NCBI GenBank assembly: GCA_946402905.1
Contig: CAMIYC010000020.1
Span: forward strand, 1 to 56,694
Origin: an uncultured Prevotellaceae bacterium
Lineage (GTDB): Bacteria > Bacteroidota > Bacteroidia > Bacteroidales > Bacteroidaceae
DNA: 56,694 nucleotides
Direction: 5' to 3'
Positions 1 through 7,609 of this stretch are shown in pieces. The notes below the pieces were generated by a model. It had not been told where the DNA came from. It ran no database searches and worked only from the letters and a program-made list of their open reading frames with translations. A program made the translations under genes and the position numbers. Every line of letters starts with the position of its first letter. Position 1 is the first letter of the stretch.

Positions 1-8
1 CCCTCCGA

Positions 9-49
9 CTCCCCCGTTTCCCGGGGGAGAGCAACCTCTAACTTAGAGG
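9..49. repeat. REP-like GC-rich palindromes
   Basis: Two short palindromes stand side by side: an 8-bp arm pair CTCCCCCG/CGGGGGAG (9-16 and 22-29) and the 15-bp palindrome CCTCTAACTTAGAGG (35-49). A third, longer copy of the second type begins at 81 and is split by the MITE at 94-224. Similar CCCCTCC-TTT-GGAGGGG palindromes recur at 33624-33640 and 36895-36929. They look like a dispersed intergenic repeat family. Confidence 0.6.
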
Positions 50-93
50 GGAACCACTGGCTGAGACACACTCCCCCTAGCCCCCTCTAACTT

Positions 94-224
94 GGGGCTG
101 CTGAAAAAGTCCTGTTTCTATCAAAAGTGGCCTCTGAGATTTCAATTTTTGACTATGCTCCAAGATAGGGGTACGAATAATCGAGATATGAAAAATTGGA
201 TTAACCTACTTTTTCAGCAGCCTC
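94..224. mobile_element. MITE-like element (131 bp) with terminal inverted repeats
   Basis: The 15-mer GGCTGCTGAAAAAGT at 96-110 is exactly the reverse complement of 208-222. Extending outward by two bases gives 17-bp ends with one mismatch. The element is flanked by the direct repeat AACTT (89-93 and 225-229), which fits a 5-bp target duplication. Removing the element and one AACTT restores a perfect palindrome of CCCCCTCTAA, a central C, and its complement. There is no transposase; a 60-residue ORF across it (92-274) shows no recognisable protein. The mobilising IS family cannot be named from this sequence. Confidence 0.75.
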
Positions 225-293
225 AACTTAGAGGGGGAACTGATTACCACTGCAAATGTAGAGTGGATGTATAAGGTAACAAAGGACACCCTA

Positions 294-375
294 ATCAAGA
301 ATTATAGAATTAAAGAATTATCCATGAGATCACCCTCTTTGGTAACTATAATTCTTTAATTCTATAATTCTTGAT
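294..375. repeat. Perfect 28-bp inverted repeat (long hairpin)
   Basis: Positions 294-321 and 348-375 are exact reverse complements (28 bp, AT-rich), separated by a 26-nt loop. Either strand would fold into a long stem. It may be a transcription terminator for an upstream gene outside the window, or another small repeat. It lies upstream of the duplicated promoter at 424-529. Confidence 0.75.
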
Positions 376-423
376 AAAAAGATATTGGATACCCTACCTC
401 AGAAATGAAAATGAATAATTCAT

Positions 424-454
424 TTTGCATTTCATTCGGTTTTCACTACCTTTG
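424..454 (+). promoter_or_regulatory. Upstream copy of duplicated promoter
   Basis: TTTG at 424-427, a 19-bp spacer and TACCTTTG at 447-454 match the Bacteroidota sigma-ABfr consensus (TTTG-N19-21-TAnnTTTG). It is the first of two copies in front of the gene at 538. Confidence 0.6.
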
Positions 455-498
455 AATAAGGCAGGATGCACCTCAGAAATGAAAATGAATGAATTCAT

Positions 499-529
499 TT
501 TGCATTTCATTCGGTTTTCACTACCTTTG
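499..529 (+). promoter_or_regulatory. Downstream copy of duplicated promoter
   Basis: TTTG at 499-502, a 19-bp spacer and TACCTTTG at 522-529. Initiation some 5-8 nt after the -7 box would fall about 534-537, directly at the ATG at 538, so the transcript would be leaderless or nearly so. Confidence 0.65.
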
Positions 530-537
530 CACCTGAA

Positions 538-1608
538 ATGGAAAAGATTCACCCATACCTTGAATTTCTACGCTATTGTCTGGACGACAAGGTTCCCCTA
601 CCCCACTCCACCCAGTCTGTCGACTGGATGGATCTGTTCAATTTCGCCCGCAAGCAGACTGCCGAGGCCACTTTTTGGCGTGGCATCCAGCGCATGGACC
701 GTGAGAACGGCGTGAAGTTGACCGATGTCGAAGTGCTCGCATGGATGGCCAGGCGCGAGAAGATATCCCGCCGCAACAAAGAGGTTAACGAGAAAGTCAA
801 GTGGGTATGGAACAACTTCAAGAGAGAGGGCTTCCGGTCATGCCTGCTCAAGGGTCAGGGCAATGGTCTCTATTATCCCGAGGCAGACATGCGCACCTCT
901 GGCGACATCGACATCTGGGTAGAGGGTGGCGACAAGAAAGTCATCGCCTATGTCGACTCTATCCAGCCTGGCTTCAAGAGGGTGTATCACCACATCGAGT
1001 TTCGCAAGGCCGGGAAGGTGGGTATAGAAGTACACTACCGCCCTTCCTGGATGAGCAATCCCATCTACAACCGCCGTCTGCAGGAGTGGTTTGAGAGTCA
1101 CTCCGACGCGTGTTTCTCCCACAAGAACGCCCAGCTGGGCTGCTGTGTGCCGACCGATGAGTTCAACCAGATCTACCTGCTCTCCCATTTCTATTGTCAT
1201 CTCATCAGAGAGGGTGTGGGCCTGCGCCATCTCATCGACTATTATTACCTGCTGAAGAGATGCAACGGCAAGTCTCTGGTTCCGCCGTCTGAAATCAGGC
1301 GTCTGGGCCTTGGCAAAGTGGCAGGAGCCATGATGTGGGTGCTGAAAGACATTCTCGGCATGGATCCGTCATTGTTGCTCTATCCCACCGACGAAAGCCG
1401 TGGCCGGATGTTGCTCAACGAGATCATGCAAGGCGGCAACTTCGGCCATCATGACGAACGAATGCTCAGCGGCAAGACCAGCAGTCATTCGAAACACAAC
1501 TTGCAGGTATTGGTGCGTGACGTCCGCTTAGTGAGATACTTCCCCTCTGAATGTTTCTGGGAGCCCTGGTTCCGCCTCTGGCACTATTTCTGGAGGAAAA
1601 GGCACTGA
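538..1608 (+). CDS. Nucleotidyltransferase family protein (NTP_transf_5-like)
   Basis: A 356-aa protein with no signal peptide. The segment LLKGQGNGLYYP (about residue 103) followed by SGDIDIWV (about 121-128) matches the KG..ly....R..gDiDlwV pattern of the uncharacterised nucleotidyltransferase family PF14907, where the D-x-D pair would bind metal. The substrate is unknown; in Bacteroidota relatives often sit in polysaccharide or accessory loci. The ATG at 538 lies immediately behind a TTTG-N19-TAccTTTG promoter, so it may be translated from a leaderless message. The stop is only 4 nt from the convergent fmt stop. The family assignment is fairly good; the function is not known. Confidence 0.7.
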   Translation: MEKIHPYLEFLRYCLDDKVPLPHSTQSVDWMDLFNFARKQTAEATFWRGIQRMDRENGVKLTDVEVLAWMARREKISRRNKEVNEKVKWVWNNFKREGFRSCLLKGQGNGLYYPEADMRTSGDIDIWVEGGDKKVIAYVDSIQPGFKRVYHHIEFRKAGKVGIEVHYRPSWMSNPIYNRRLQEWFESHSDACFSHKNAQLGCCVPTDEFNQIYLLSHFYCHLIREGVGLRHLIDYYYLLKRCNGKSLVPPSEIRRLGLGKVAGAMMWVLKDILGMDPSLLLYPTDESRGRMLLNEIMQGGNFGHHDERMLSGKTSSHSKHNLQVLVRDVRLVRYFPSECFWEPWFRLWHYFWRKRH

Positions 1609-1621
1609 GCCGTCAGCTCAG
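1605..1621. terminator. Small hairpin spanning two convergent stop codons
   Basis: CTGAGC (1605-1610), CGTCA loop, GCTCAG (1616-1621). Both the TGA of the nucleotidyltransferase gene (1606-1608) and the TGA of fmt (1613-1615, minus) lie inside it. There is no U-tract, so its role as a terminator is uncertain. Confidence 0.3.
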
Positions 1622-2596
1622 CACACACTGCTCAATGTCGTGAAATCCGTTGAGGAAATCCCTGACTTGCATACGCTTCTTACCAGCCATCTGGAGGGTG
1701 TCGATCTGTAAAGCCCCGTCACCAGTGGCCACCAGCATCACATTTCCCTTACGTATGATGGAACCAGGAGACATGCCCTGCAGCGCATCCTGAACCTTCG
1801 TCGTATGGTATATTTTCACCACCGACGGCTGAGCAGCTGAAGCCGGTTGCAGGGTGGTCCATGCTCCCGGATAGGGGCTCAGACCTCGCACGAAGTCGTA
1901 AATACGCTTGGCCGGCAGCGTCCAGTCGATGCGGCAGGTATCCTTGAAGATTTTCGGAGCCGGCCGCAACGTCACGCCCTCACAGGTCAGTTGCTCCTGA
2001 GGGATAGCCTCAACGACACCGTCACCCTCTATGATCCTGTCGATGGTCTTAAGAGCCAGCTGGGCTCCCAGGCGCATCAGTCCATCGTAGACATACTCCA
2101 CATCGGCGTCGTCAGGGATTGCGAAAGGCTCCCTCATGATAACGCGTCCTGTATCGATCTCATGGTCGAGGAAGAAAGTGGTCACCCCCGTCTCCGTCTC
2201 GCCATTGATCACGGCCCAGTTGATCGGGGCGGCTCCCCTGTACTGAGGCAGCAGCGCGGCATGCACGTTGAAGGTGCCATACCGCGGCATCGCCCACACT
2301 ACTTCGGGCAACATTCTGAAAGCCACCACAACCTGCAGATCGGCATGAAAGGCACGCAATGCCTCCACGAAGTCAGGATCTTTCATCTTCTCTGGCTGTA
2401 GCACCGGAATGTGCTGCGACAGGGCATATTGTTTCACTTCCGAAGGCTGAAGCACGCTACCATGGCGCCCCACCGGTTTGTCGGGTTGCGTCACGACAGC
2501 CACGACTTGATAACCGCCCTCCACGAGCGATTTTAAGGTTCCCACGGCAAATTCCGGGGTTCCCATGAAAACGATTCTCAGATCTTCTTTTTTCAT
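1613..2596 (-). CDS. fmt: Methionyl-tRNA formyltransferase
   Basis: A 327-aa cytosolic enzyme that formylates initiator Met-tRNA with 10-formyl-THF. The N-terminal Rossmann part starts IVFMGTPEFA. The catalytic region FNVHAALLPQYRGAAP followed by GVTTFFLDHEIDTG contains the conserved Asn-His...Asp set of the formyltransferase family. The C-terminal OB-like domain starts near residue 210. Length and motifs are normal. It is last in a minus-strand run (ROK, tsaC, ClC, fmt), separated from the ClC gene by 148 bp of GTTGAC-type tandem repeats, so read-through is likely but not certain. Confidence 0.97.
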   Translation of the reverse strand: MKKEDLRIVFMGTPEFAVGTLKSLVEGGYQVVAVVTQPDKPVGRHGSVLQPSEVKQYALSQHIPVLQPEKMKDPDFVEALRAFHADLQVVVAFRMLPEVVWAMPRYGTFNVHAALLPQYRGAAPINWAVINGETETGVTTFFLDHEIDTGRVIMREPFAIPDDADVEYVYDGLMRLGAQLALKTIDRIIEGDGVVEAIPQEQLTCEGVTLRPAPKIFKDTCRIDWTLPAKRIYDFVRGLSPYPGAWTTLQPASAAQPSVVKIYHTTKVQDALQGMSPGSIIRKGNVMLVATGDGALQIDTLQMAGKKRMQVRDFLNGFHDIEQCVLS

Positions 2597-2601
2597 TTTT
2601 T

Positions 2602-2711
2602 AGTTGACGAGTTGACAAGTTGACGAGTTGACAAGTTGTTTGAGTTGACGAGTTGTTTCAGTTGACAAGTTGTTTGCAAGTTGACGAGTTGATAGTTGGT
2701 GAGCTGACGAG
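2602..2711. repeat. Tandem 8-bp repeat GTTGACGA/GTTGACAA
   Basis: The gap between the ClC and fmt genes is built from alternating 8-mers GTTGACGA and GTTGACAA with degenerate copies (GTTGTTTG, GTTGATAG). The same repeat recurs at 13818-13889 and 25827-25879. In each place it follows the stop codon of a gene in the same relative orientation. Confidence 0.85.
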
Positions 2712-2744
2712 TCTCATCTACATGAAACTCAAGAGCCAAGAGGA

Positions 2745-4550
2745 TTATTCTTGCGACATATCCGCCACCATTTTCCTGTACATGGCATACATGCGTGTGC
2801 GGTTGATATATCCCACGAGATGGCCATCGGTATCGGTGACAGGGAGCACGGCGGCATCGGTCTCATCAAACTTACGCATCACATCTTCCATCGGGTCGTT
2901 CATACCCAGTTGGCTGGCAGGAGGAGTCATCAGCTGCGCCACTGTGAAGTGCTGATACAGTTCGGTACGAAACATCACATTGCGTATTTTAGTCAGGTTG
3001 ACCTCCCCCAGGAGCGTGCCTGCATTGTCAAGTACAGGCAGAAAGTCGGTGGTACTCATGCTGATCACGTTGACAAGATGTCCCAGCGACATATCCTTGT
3101 CGATCGCGGTGTAATGGCGGTCGATAATACTGTCGAGGCTCATCAACGTGAGTATGGACTTGTCTGTATGATGGGTGATCAGTTTTCCCTCCCTTGCCAG
3201 ACGCATGCCATAGATGCTATGAGGCTCGAAGATGATGATGGTCAGGTAGGCACAGATACTCACAATCATCAGCGGTATAAACAAGCGGTAGCCACCCGTG
3301 ATCTCCGCAATGAGGAAGATGCCGGTGAGCGGGGCATGCATCACGCCTGCCATCACACCAGCCATGCCCAGGAGGGAGAAATTCTTTTCCGGTATATAGA
3401 TGCCCACCTCATTGATGTTCCACAACCGGGAGAAGAAGAAACCCGAAAAGGCGCCGATAAAGAGGGACGGTGCGAAAGTACCGCCGCATCCACCGCCACC
3501 GTTGGTGGCAGAAGTGGCAAAAACCTTCGTGGCCAGCACCAGTCCGATATATAGCATCAACATGTCTGCATTGCCATAGAACAAGGAGTTGTTGAGTATC
3601 GTACCCCAGTCGGCTTCAGTGCGTCCGTTGAGGAGGATATTGATACTGGAATAGCCCTCGCCATACAATGCCGGGAAGAGGAAGATGAGGCTGCTGAGGA
3701 CGACGCCGCCCAATGCCAGTTTGACATAAGGATGCTGACCCAACCTTGCGAAGAGGTTCTCGCACGCCGTCATCGTACGGATGAAATAGAGGCTCACCAA
3801 CCCGCAGAAGATTCCAAGCAGGATACATGCCGGCACGCGCTCCACCTGCCACTCCTGATCGAGCGTGAAATGGAAGAGCGAGTCGCTGCCCACAAAGATA
3901 TAAGTGAAACAGGTGGCCGTGACACTGGCGATGAGTATCGGCAGGAGCGAGGCCATTGTCAGGTCGATCATCAGCACCTCGAGAGTGAAGACCAGACCGG
4001 CAATAGGCGCTTTGAAGATGCCGGCGATAGCCGCCGACGCACCGCATCCCACCAGCACCATCATCGTCTTGCTGTCGAGGTGGAAGCGCTGCCCCAGGTT
4101 GCTGCCGATAGCCGACCCTGTGAGCACGATGGGCGCCTCTGCACCCACACTGCCTCCAAAGCCAATGGTGAGTGCCGAAGCGATGACAGAGCTCCAGCAG
4201 TTATGTCGTTTGAGCCGGCTCTGCTTTCGGCTGATGGCATATAGTATGCGTGTGATGCCATGACTGATGTTGTCGCGCACCACATACCTCACAAAAAGCG
4301 ATGTGAGAAGGATGCCCACCACAGGAAAGACGAGATACAGCCAGTTGAACGAATGATAGTCAAACCGTGCGGTCAGCAATAGCTGTATCTCGTCTATCAG
4401 CCAATGGAGGAAGAAGGCGGCCACAGCTGCGAAGAAGCCCACCAACAGGCTGAGAGCCAGCACAAACTGCTTGTTGGGCACATGCTGTTTTCTCCAGTCG
4501 TCGATTTTTCCCAGCCACGTGGTATTTTTTATCGTGGTGTCATCTGTCAT
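2745..4550 (-). CDS. ClC-family chloride channel/antiporter with CBS domains
   Basis: A 601-aa inner-membrane protein. The ClC core (about residues 25-430) shows the selectivity signatures GSVGAEAP (conserved gating glutamate present) and GGCGGTFAPSLFIGA. Two CBS repeats form the cytoplasmic C-terminus (about 450-595), for example FLPVLDNAGTLLGEV and AVLPVTDTDGHLVGYI. Presence of the gating glutamate is compatible with either a channel or a Cl-/H+ antiporter. Its start is directly adjacent to the tsaC stop (no gap), so the two are almost certainly co-transcribed and possibly translationally coupled. Confidence 0.93.
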   Translation of the reverse strand: MTDDTTIKNTTWLGKIDDWRKQHVPNKQFVLALSLLVGFFAAVAAFFLHWLIDEIQLLLTARFDYHSFNWLYLVFPVVGILLTSLFVRYVVRDNISHGITRILYAISRKQSRLKRHNCWSSVIASALTIGFGGSVGAEAPIVLTGSAIGSNLGQRFHLDSKTMMVLVGCGASAAIAGIFKAPIAGLVFTLEVLMIDLTMASLLPILIASVTATCFTYIFVGSDSLFHFTLDQEWQVERVPACILLGIFCGLVSLYFIRTMTACENLFARLGQHPYVKLALGGVVLSSLIFLFPALYGEGYSSINILLNGRTEADWGTILNNSLFYGNADMLMLYIGLVLATKVFATSATNGGGGCGGTFAPSLFIGAFSGFFFSRLWNINEVGIYIPEKNFSLLGMAGVMAGVMHAPLTGIFLIAEITGGYRLFIPLMIVSICAYLTIIIFEPHSIYGMRLAREGKLITHHTDKSILTLMSLDSIIDRHYTAIDKDMSLGHLVNVISMSTTDFLPVLDNAGTLLGEVNLTKIRNVMFRTELYQHFTVAQLMTPPASQLGMNDPMEDVMRKFDETDAAVLPVTDTDGHLVGYINRTRMYAMYRKMVADMSQE

Positions 4551-5123
4551 TTACTTGCGTATGATGCTGACTTCTCCGTTAAGTCTGATTTTGATGATAC
4601 TGGATGGTGTGTGAGGCTTACGCTCCTGTCTGCGCGACTTACATACATAGTCGACGGCAGCGACCAACTCGGGCGAGATGTCACAGAAATTGGCTGCGGG
4701 AGGCTCACCGCTGATATTGGCGCTGGTCGACACGATGGCTTTCTGAAAACGGTAGCACAGTTGCTGGGAGAATGGCTCCTTGGTGATGCGCATGGCCACA
4801 GAGCCATCTTCGGCTATCAGGTTGGGGGCCAGATTCACCGCGCCGTCGAGGATCACGGTGATGGGTTTGACCGACAGCTCCATCACATCCCATGCCACGC
4901 TGGGCACCTGTCTGACATAGCGCTGCAACCGGGCGTCGCTGTCTACCAGGCAAATCAGCGCCTTTGAGTCGGCGCGGTGCTTGATCTCATACACCCTGGC
5001 CACGGCATCGGGATTGGTGGCGTCGCAGCCTATCCCCCAAACAGTGTCCGTGGGGTAAAGTATGACTCCCCCACGGCGCATGACCTCTACGGCCTCTTTG
5101 ATGTCTTTTTCGTAATTTGTCAT
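4551..5123 (-). CDS. tsaC: L-threonylcarbamoyladenylate synthase (Sua5/YciO/YrdC family)
   Basis: A 190-aa single-domain YrdC-type protein. It makes threonylcarbamoyl-AMP from Thr, bicarbonate and ATP for the t6A37 modification of tRNA. Visible motifs are GGVILYPTDTVWGIGCDA at the start, the KHRADSKAL segment, and IVSTSANISGEPP near residue 130. There is no C-terminal Sua5 domain, so it is the short TsaC type; the paralogous YciO subgroup cannot be fully excluded. It sits 7 nt downstream of the ROK gene and abuts the ClC gene. Confidence 0.9.
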   Translation of the reverse strand: MTNYEKDIKEAVEVMRRGGVILYPTDTVWGIGCDATNPDAVARVYEIKHRADSKALICLVDSDARLQRYVRQVPSVAWDVMELSVKPITVILDGAVNLAPNLIAEDGSVAMRITKEPFSQQLCYRFQKAIVSTSANISGEPPAANFCDISPELVAAVDYVCKSRRQERKPHTPSSIIKIRLNGEVSIIRK

Positions 5124-5130
5124 GATGTGA

Positions 5131-6108
5131 TTATAGTTCCCATCCGATGGCCGAAGCGCCCAGCACTGCGGCGGAAGCTCCGTCGAGGCCGCTGATGAGG
5201 AACTTGGCCTTGCCTCTGAATATTTTCAGCACATGCTCGTCATAGCTCTTCTTGATAGGATCCATGATCAGGTCACCGGCCTTCACCAGTCCGCCAAAGA
5301 AGATGAATGCCTCTGGCGAGGAGAAGGCGGCGAAGTCGGCACAAGCCTCACCCAGCATCTCGCCGGTGGCCTTGTAGACGTCCAATGCCAGCTGGTCGCC
5401 CTTGCCGGCAGCGATCGACACATCAAGAGAGGTGATATCTTCCGGCTTCATGTCGCGCAGCACCGAGGGACGGTCCGTAGAGAAGAGCAGCTCACGGGCA
5501 GAACGTGCCACACCGGTGGCAGAGCAATAGGCTTCGAGACATCCCGTGCGGCCACAGCCACATGGGCGTCCGTTCTCACGCCGCATGGTGACATGCCCCA
5601 GCTCTCCGGCGAATCCGTCGCAGCCATAGACCAGTTGTCCGTTGATCACGATGCCCGATCCGACACCGGTGCCCAGGGTGAGCATGATGAAGTTTTTCAT
5701 GCCACGTGCCACGCCATAGGCCATCTCACCGATGGCTGCCGCATTGGCGTCATTGGTCAGGGCCACCGGTATGCCAAGACGCTCTTTGAACATATCGGCC
5801 AGAGGCACCACGCCATCATGACCCCAAGAGAGATTGGGTGCAAATTCTATCGTGCCTTTATAATAGTTGCCATTAGGAGCTCCGATGCCCATGGCCTTGA
5901 TTTTCTCTATACCGCCCACCTGGTCGATGATCACCTGCAGGGCCTCGACAGAGGCATCGACATAGTCCTCTACATTGTCGTATCCCTGGGTCTTAATGGC
6001 TGTCGTGGCCTTGATCTCACCACGGCTGTCTACGATACCGAACACGGAGTTGGTGCCTCCTAAATCCAAACCTATCACATAAGGTTTTATTGCAGTCTGT
6101 GCTTCCAT
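5131..6108 (-). CDS. ROK-family sugar kinase (glucokinase-like)
   Basis: A 325-aa cytosolic kinase. The N-terminal phosphate loop reads IGLDLGGTNSVFG, the ROK signature includes TLGTGVGSGIVINGQLVYG, and the zinc motif CGCGRTGCLEAYCS is intact. The family phosphorylates glucose, ManNAc or related sugars; glucose is the likeliest substrate but is not proven by sequence. I chose ATG 6108 (MEAQTAIKPYVIG) over an upstream in-frame TTG at 6186, because the extra 26 residues overlap the promoter at 6173-6204. It is the first gene of the ROK-tsaC-ClC-fmt unit. Confidence 0.92.
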   Translation of the reverse strand: MEAQTAIKPYVIGLDLGGTNSVFGIVDSRGEIKATTAIKTQGYDNVEDYVDASVEALQVIIDQVGGIEKIKAMGIGAPNGNYYKGTIEFAPNLSWGHDGVVPLADMFKERLGIPVALTNDANAAAIGEMAYGVARGMKNFIMLTLGTGVGSGIVINGQLVYGCDGFAGELGHVTMRRENGRPCGCGRTGCLEAYCSATGVARSARELLFSTDRPSVLRDMKPEDITSLDVSIAAGKGDQLALDVYKATGEMLGEACADFAAFSSPEAFIFFGGLVKAGDLIMDPIKKSYDEHVLKIFRGKAKFLISGLDGASAAVLGASAIGWEL

Positions 6109-6172
6109 ATAAATAATTTTTGTTAAAAGAATGATTTTCGATGCCAATGGGCCGTAAGGCGCAAAGATAAGG

Positions 6173-6204
6173 CAAAGATAAGACAAAACTGCGAGACAAC
6201 CAAA
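6173..6204 (-). promoter_or_regulatory. Promoter of the ROK kinase operon
   Basis: On the minus strand TTTG (6201-6204), a 20-bp spacer and TATCTTTG (6173-6180). A second TATCTTTG box at 6162-6169 lies 11 bp downstream without a well-placed TTTG. The predicted leader to ATG 6108 is about 60 nt. Confidence 0.7.
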
Positions 6205-6303
6205 TTTTCGCGTAAAAATGTAGACACCCCCACGTTTTCACCGCCATGAGAGGCAAGGCAGTGTCACCATTGACCGTCTGGATGCAAACTTTTACCTGCA
6301 AAA

Positions 6304-6335
6304 TTTGCACTTCTCATAAAATTTTAGCAATTTTG
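6304..6335 (+). promoter_or_regulatory. Promoter of the lysE-rfbD-prfC operon
   Basis: TTTG at 6304-6307, a 20-bp spacer and CAATTTTG at 6328-6335 (one mismatch to TAnnTTTG). The ATG at 6344 is only 8 nt past the box, implying a leaderless or very short leader, or use of the second ATG at 6353. Confidence 0.55.
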
Positions 6336-6343
6336 CAAACGAT

Positions 6344-7012
6344 ATGCCAACAATGTTTCACATAGACATTTTAGAGACCATTTTCAAGGGTATCATCATA
6401 GGTATCCTTGCCTCTGCGCCTATGGGGCCTGTCGGCATACTCTGTGTGCAGCGCACGCTCAACAAAGGGCGCTGGTATGGCTTCGTCACTGGCATCGGAG
6501 CCACGGTGAGCGACCTCTTCTACGCCATCATCACCGGTGTGGGCATGAGTTTCGTGATGAACCTGATCAACAACGCCCACAACAAGTTTATCCTGCAGAT
6601 CACCGGAAGCCTCATGCTCCTACTCTTCGGCATCTACAGCTTCCGTTCCAATCCCACCAAGAACATGCACCATAGCGGCATCGCCAAGGGTACATTCGTG
6701 CACAACGGGGTGACCGCGTTTCTGGTGACCATTTCCAACCCCTTGATCATTTTCCTCTTCATGGCCTGTTTTGCCCAGCTGGCCTTTGTCATTCCCGGGC
6801 ATCCGTTTGAGATGCTTATAGGATATGTCAGCATCGTGGCAGGCGCCTTGATGTGGTGGTATGGGCTGACATGGCTCATCGACAAAATCAGGATAAAATT
6901 CGACAATTATGGCATTATCCTCATCAACAGGATCATAGGGAGCGTCGTCATCCTGTTTTCCCTCATTGTACTGATAGGCACAGTATTCAATCTCTTCACC
7001 ATCCATTACTGA
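6344..7012 (+). CDS. LysE-type amino-acid exporter
   Basis: A 222-aa integral inner-membrane protein with about six hydrophobic segments. The N-terminal signature ASAPMGPVGILCVQRTLNKG followed by GFVTGIGATVSDLFYA is typical of the LysE/RhtB translocator family, which exports amino acids or related small molecules. The substrate cannot be read from sequence. It begins a plus-strand series with the DUF4924 gene (32 nt downstream), rfbD, a restriction enzyme and prfC. The start at 6344 or 6353 is uncertain by three codons. Confidence 0.88.
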   Translation: MPTMFHIDILETIFKGIIIGILASAPMGPVGILCVQRTLNKGRWYGFVTGIGATVSDLFYAIITGVGMSFVMNLINNAHNKFILQITGSLMLLLFGIYSFRSNPTKNMHHSGIAKGTFVHNGVTAFLVTISNPLIIFLFMACFAQLAFVIPGHPFEMLIGYVSIVAGALMWWYGLTWLIDKIRIKFDNYGIILINRIIGSVVILFSLIVLIGTVFNLFTIHY

Positions 7013-7044
7013 AGAGGGCGTGCCTGAAAGCCACATTTTAATAT

Positions 7045-7593
7045 ATGTTTATAGCAAGAGAACTCCGAAAGAAAAGCATTGCCGAATACCTGCTCTATAT
7101 GTGGCAGGTGGAAGACCTCATACGCGCCTACGGATGCAACCTGCCCCTCATCAGGCGCGAGTATATCAGCCGGTTTGACTATCCCGACGAAGAAAAGGAG
7201 GAACTGACCGACTGGTTTGGCAACCTCATCCGCATGATCAACGAAGAGGGATGCCGTGAGAAGGGACACCTCCAGATCAACAAGATCGTGGCCCAGGACA
7301 TGGGCGAGCTACACCTACGCCTGCTCGACAGTCCGAAATTCCCTTTCTACAGAGCCGAATACTACAAAGTGCTGCCCTATATCGTGGAACTGCGAAAGAA
7401 GAGCGGCGACCAAGTGGAAAATGAGATAGAGACCTGCCTCAACGCACTCTACGGTGTCATGATGCTACGCCTCCAGAAAAAAGACATCTCGCCCGACACC
7501 CAGCATGCCATCCAGGAGATCAGCACGCTGATGGGCATGCTCTCCGACTATTATCAGAAGGACAAGACCGAAGGCATCGACTTTGACGAATAA
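7045..7593 (+). CDS. DUF4924 family protein
   Basis: A 182-aa soluble, largely alpha-helical protein with no signal peptide. The opening MFIARELRKKSIAEYLLYMWQ and the segments LIRREYISRF and LPYIVELRKKSG match the Bacteroidota-specific DUF4924 family as I remember it. No catalytic motif is visible and the function is unknown. It stands between lysE and rfbD, 16 nt from the rfbD ATG, an arrangement I recall as common in Bacteroidales. Confidence 0.8.
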   Translation: MFIARELRKKSIAEYLLYMWQVEDLIRAYGCNLPLIRREYISRFDYPDEEKEELTDWFGNLIRMINEEGCREKGHLQINKIVAQDMGELHLRLLDSPKFPFYRAEYYKVLPYIVELRKKSGDQVENEIETCLNALYGVMMLRLQKKDISPDTQHAIQEISTLMGMLSDYYQKDKTEGIDFDE

Positions 7594-7609
7594 AAACACC
7601 CAGACAGGA

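Larger units (their letters stand above)
396..529 (+). repeat. Direct repeat carrying a promoter and palindrome (2 copies)
   Basis: Two near-identical units, 396-454 (59 bp) and 470-529 (60 bp), differ essentially by one inserted base in the palindrome centre and start 74 bp apart. Each holds a palindrome with arms AAAATGAA/TTCATTTT (plus outer GAAATG/CATTTC) overlapping the upstream promoter element, and ends in a TAccTTTG box. This looks like a duplicated promoter-operator. Confidence 0.7.

Noticed and set aside
92..274. 60-aa ORF across the MITE
   Set aside because: The frame runs through the terminal repeats and flanking REP palindrome; no transposase motif is present.
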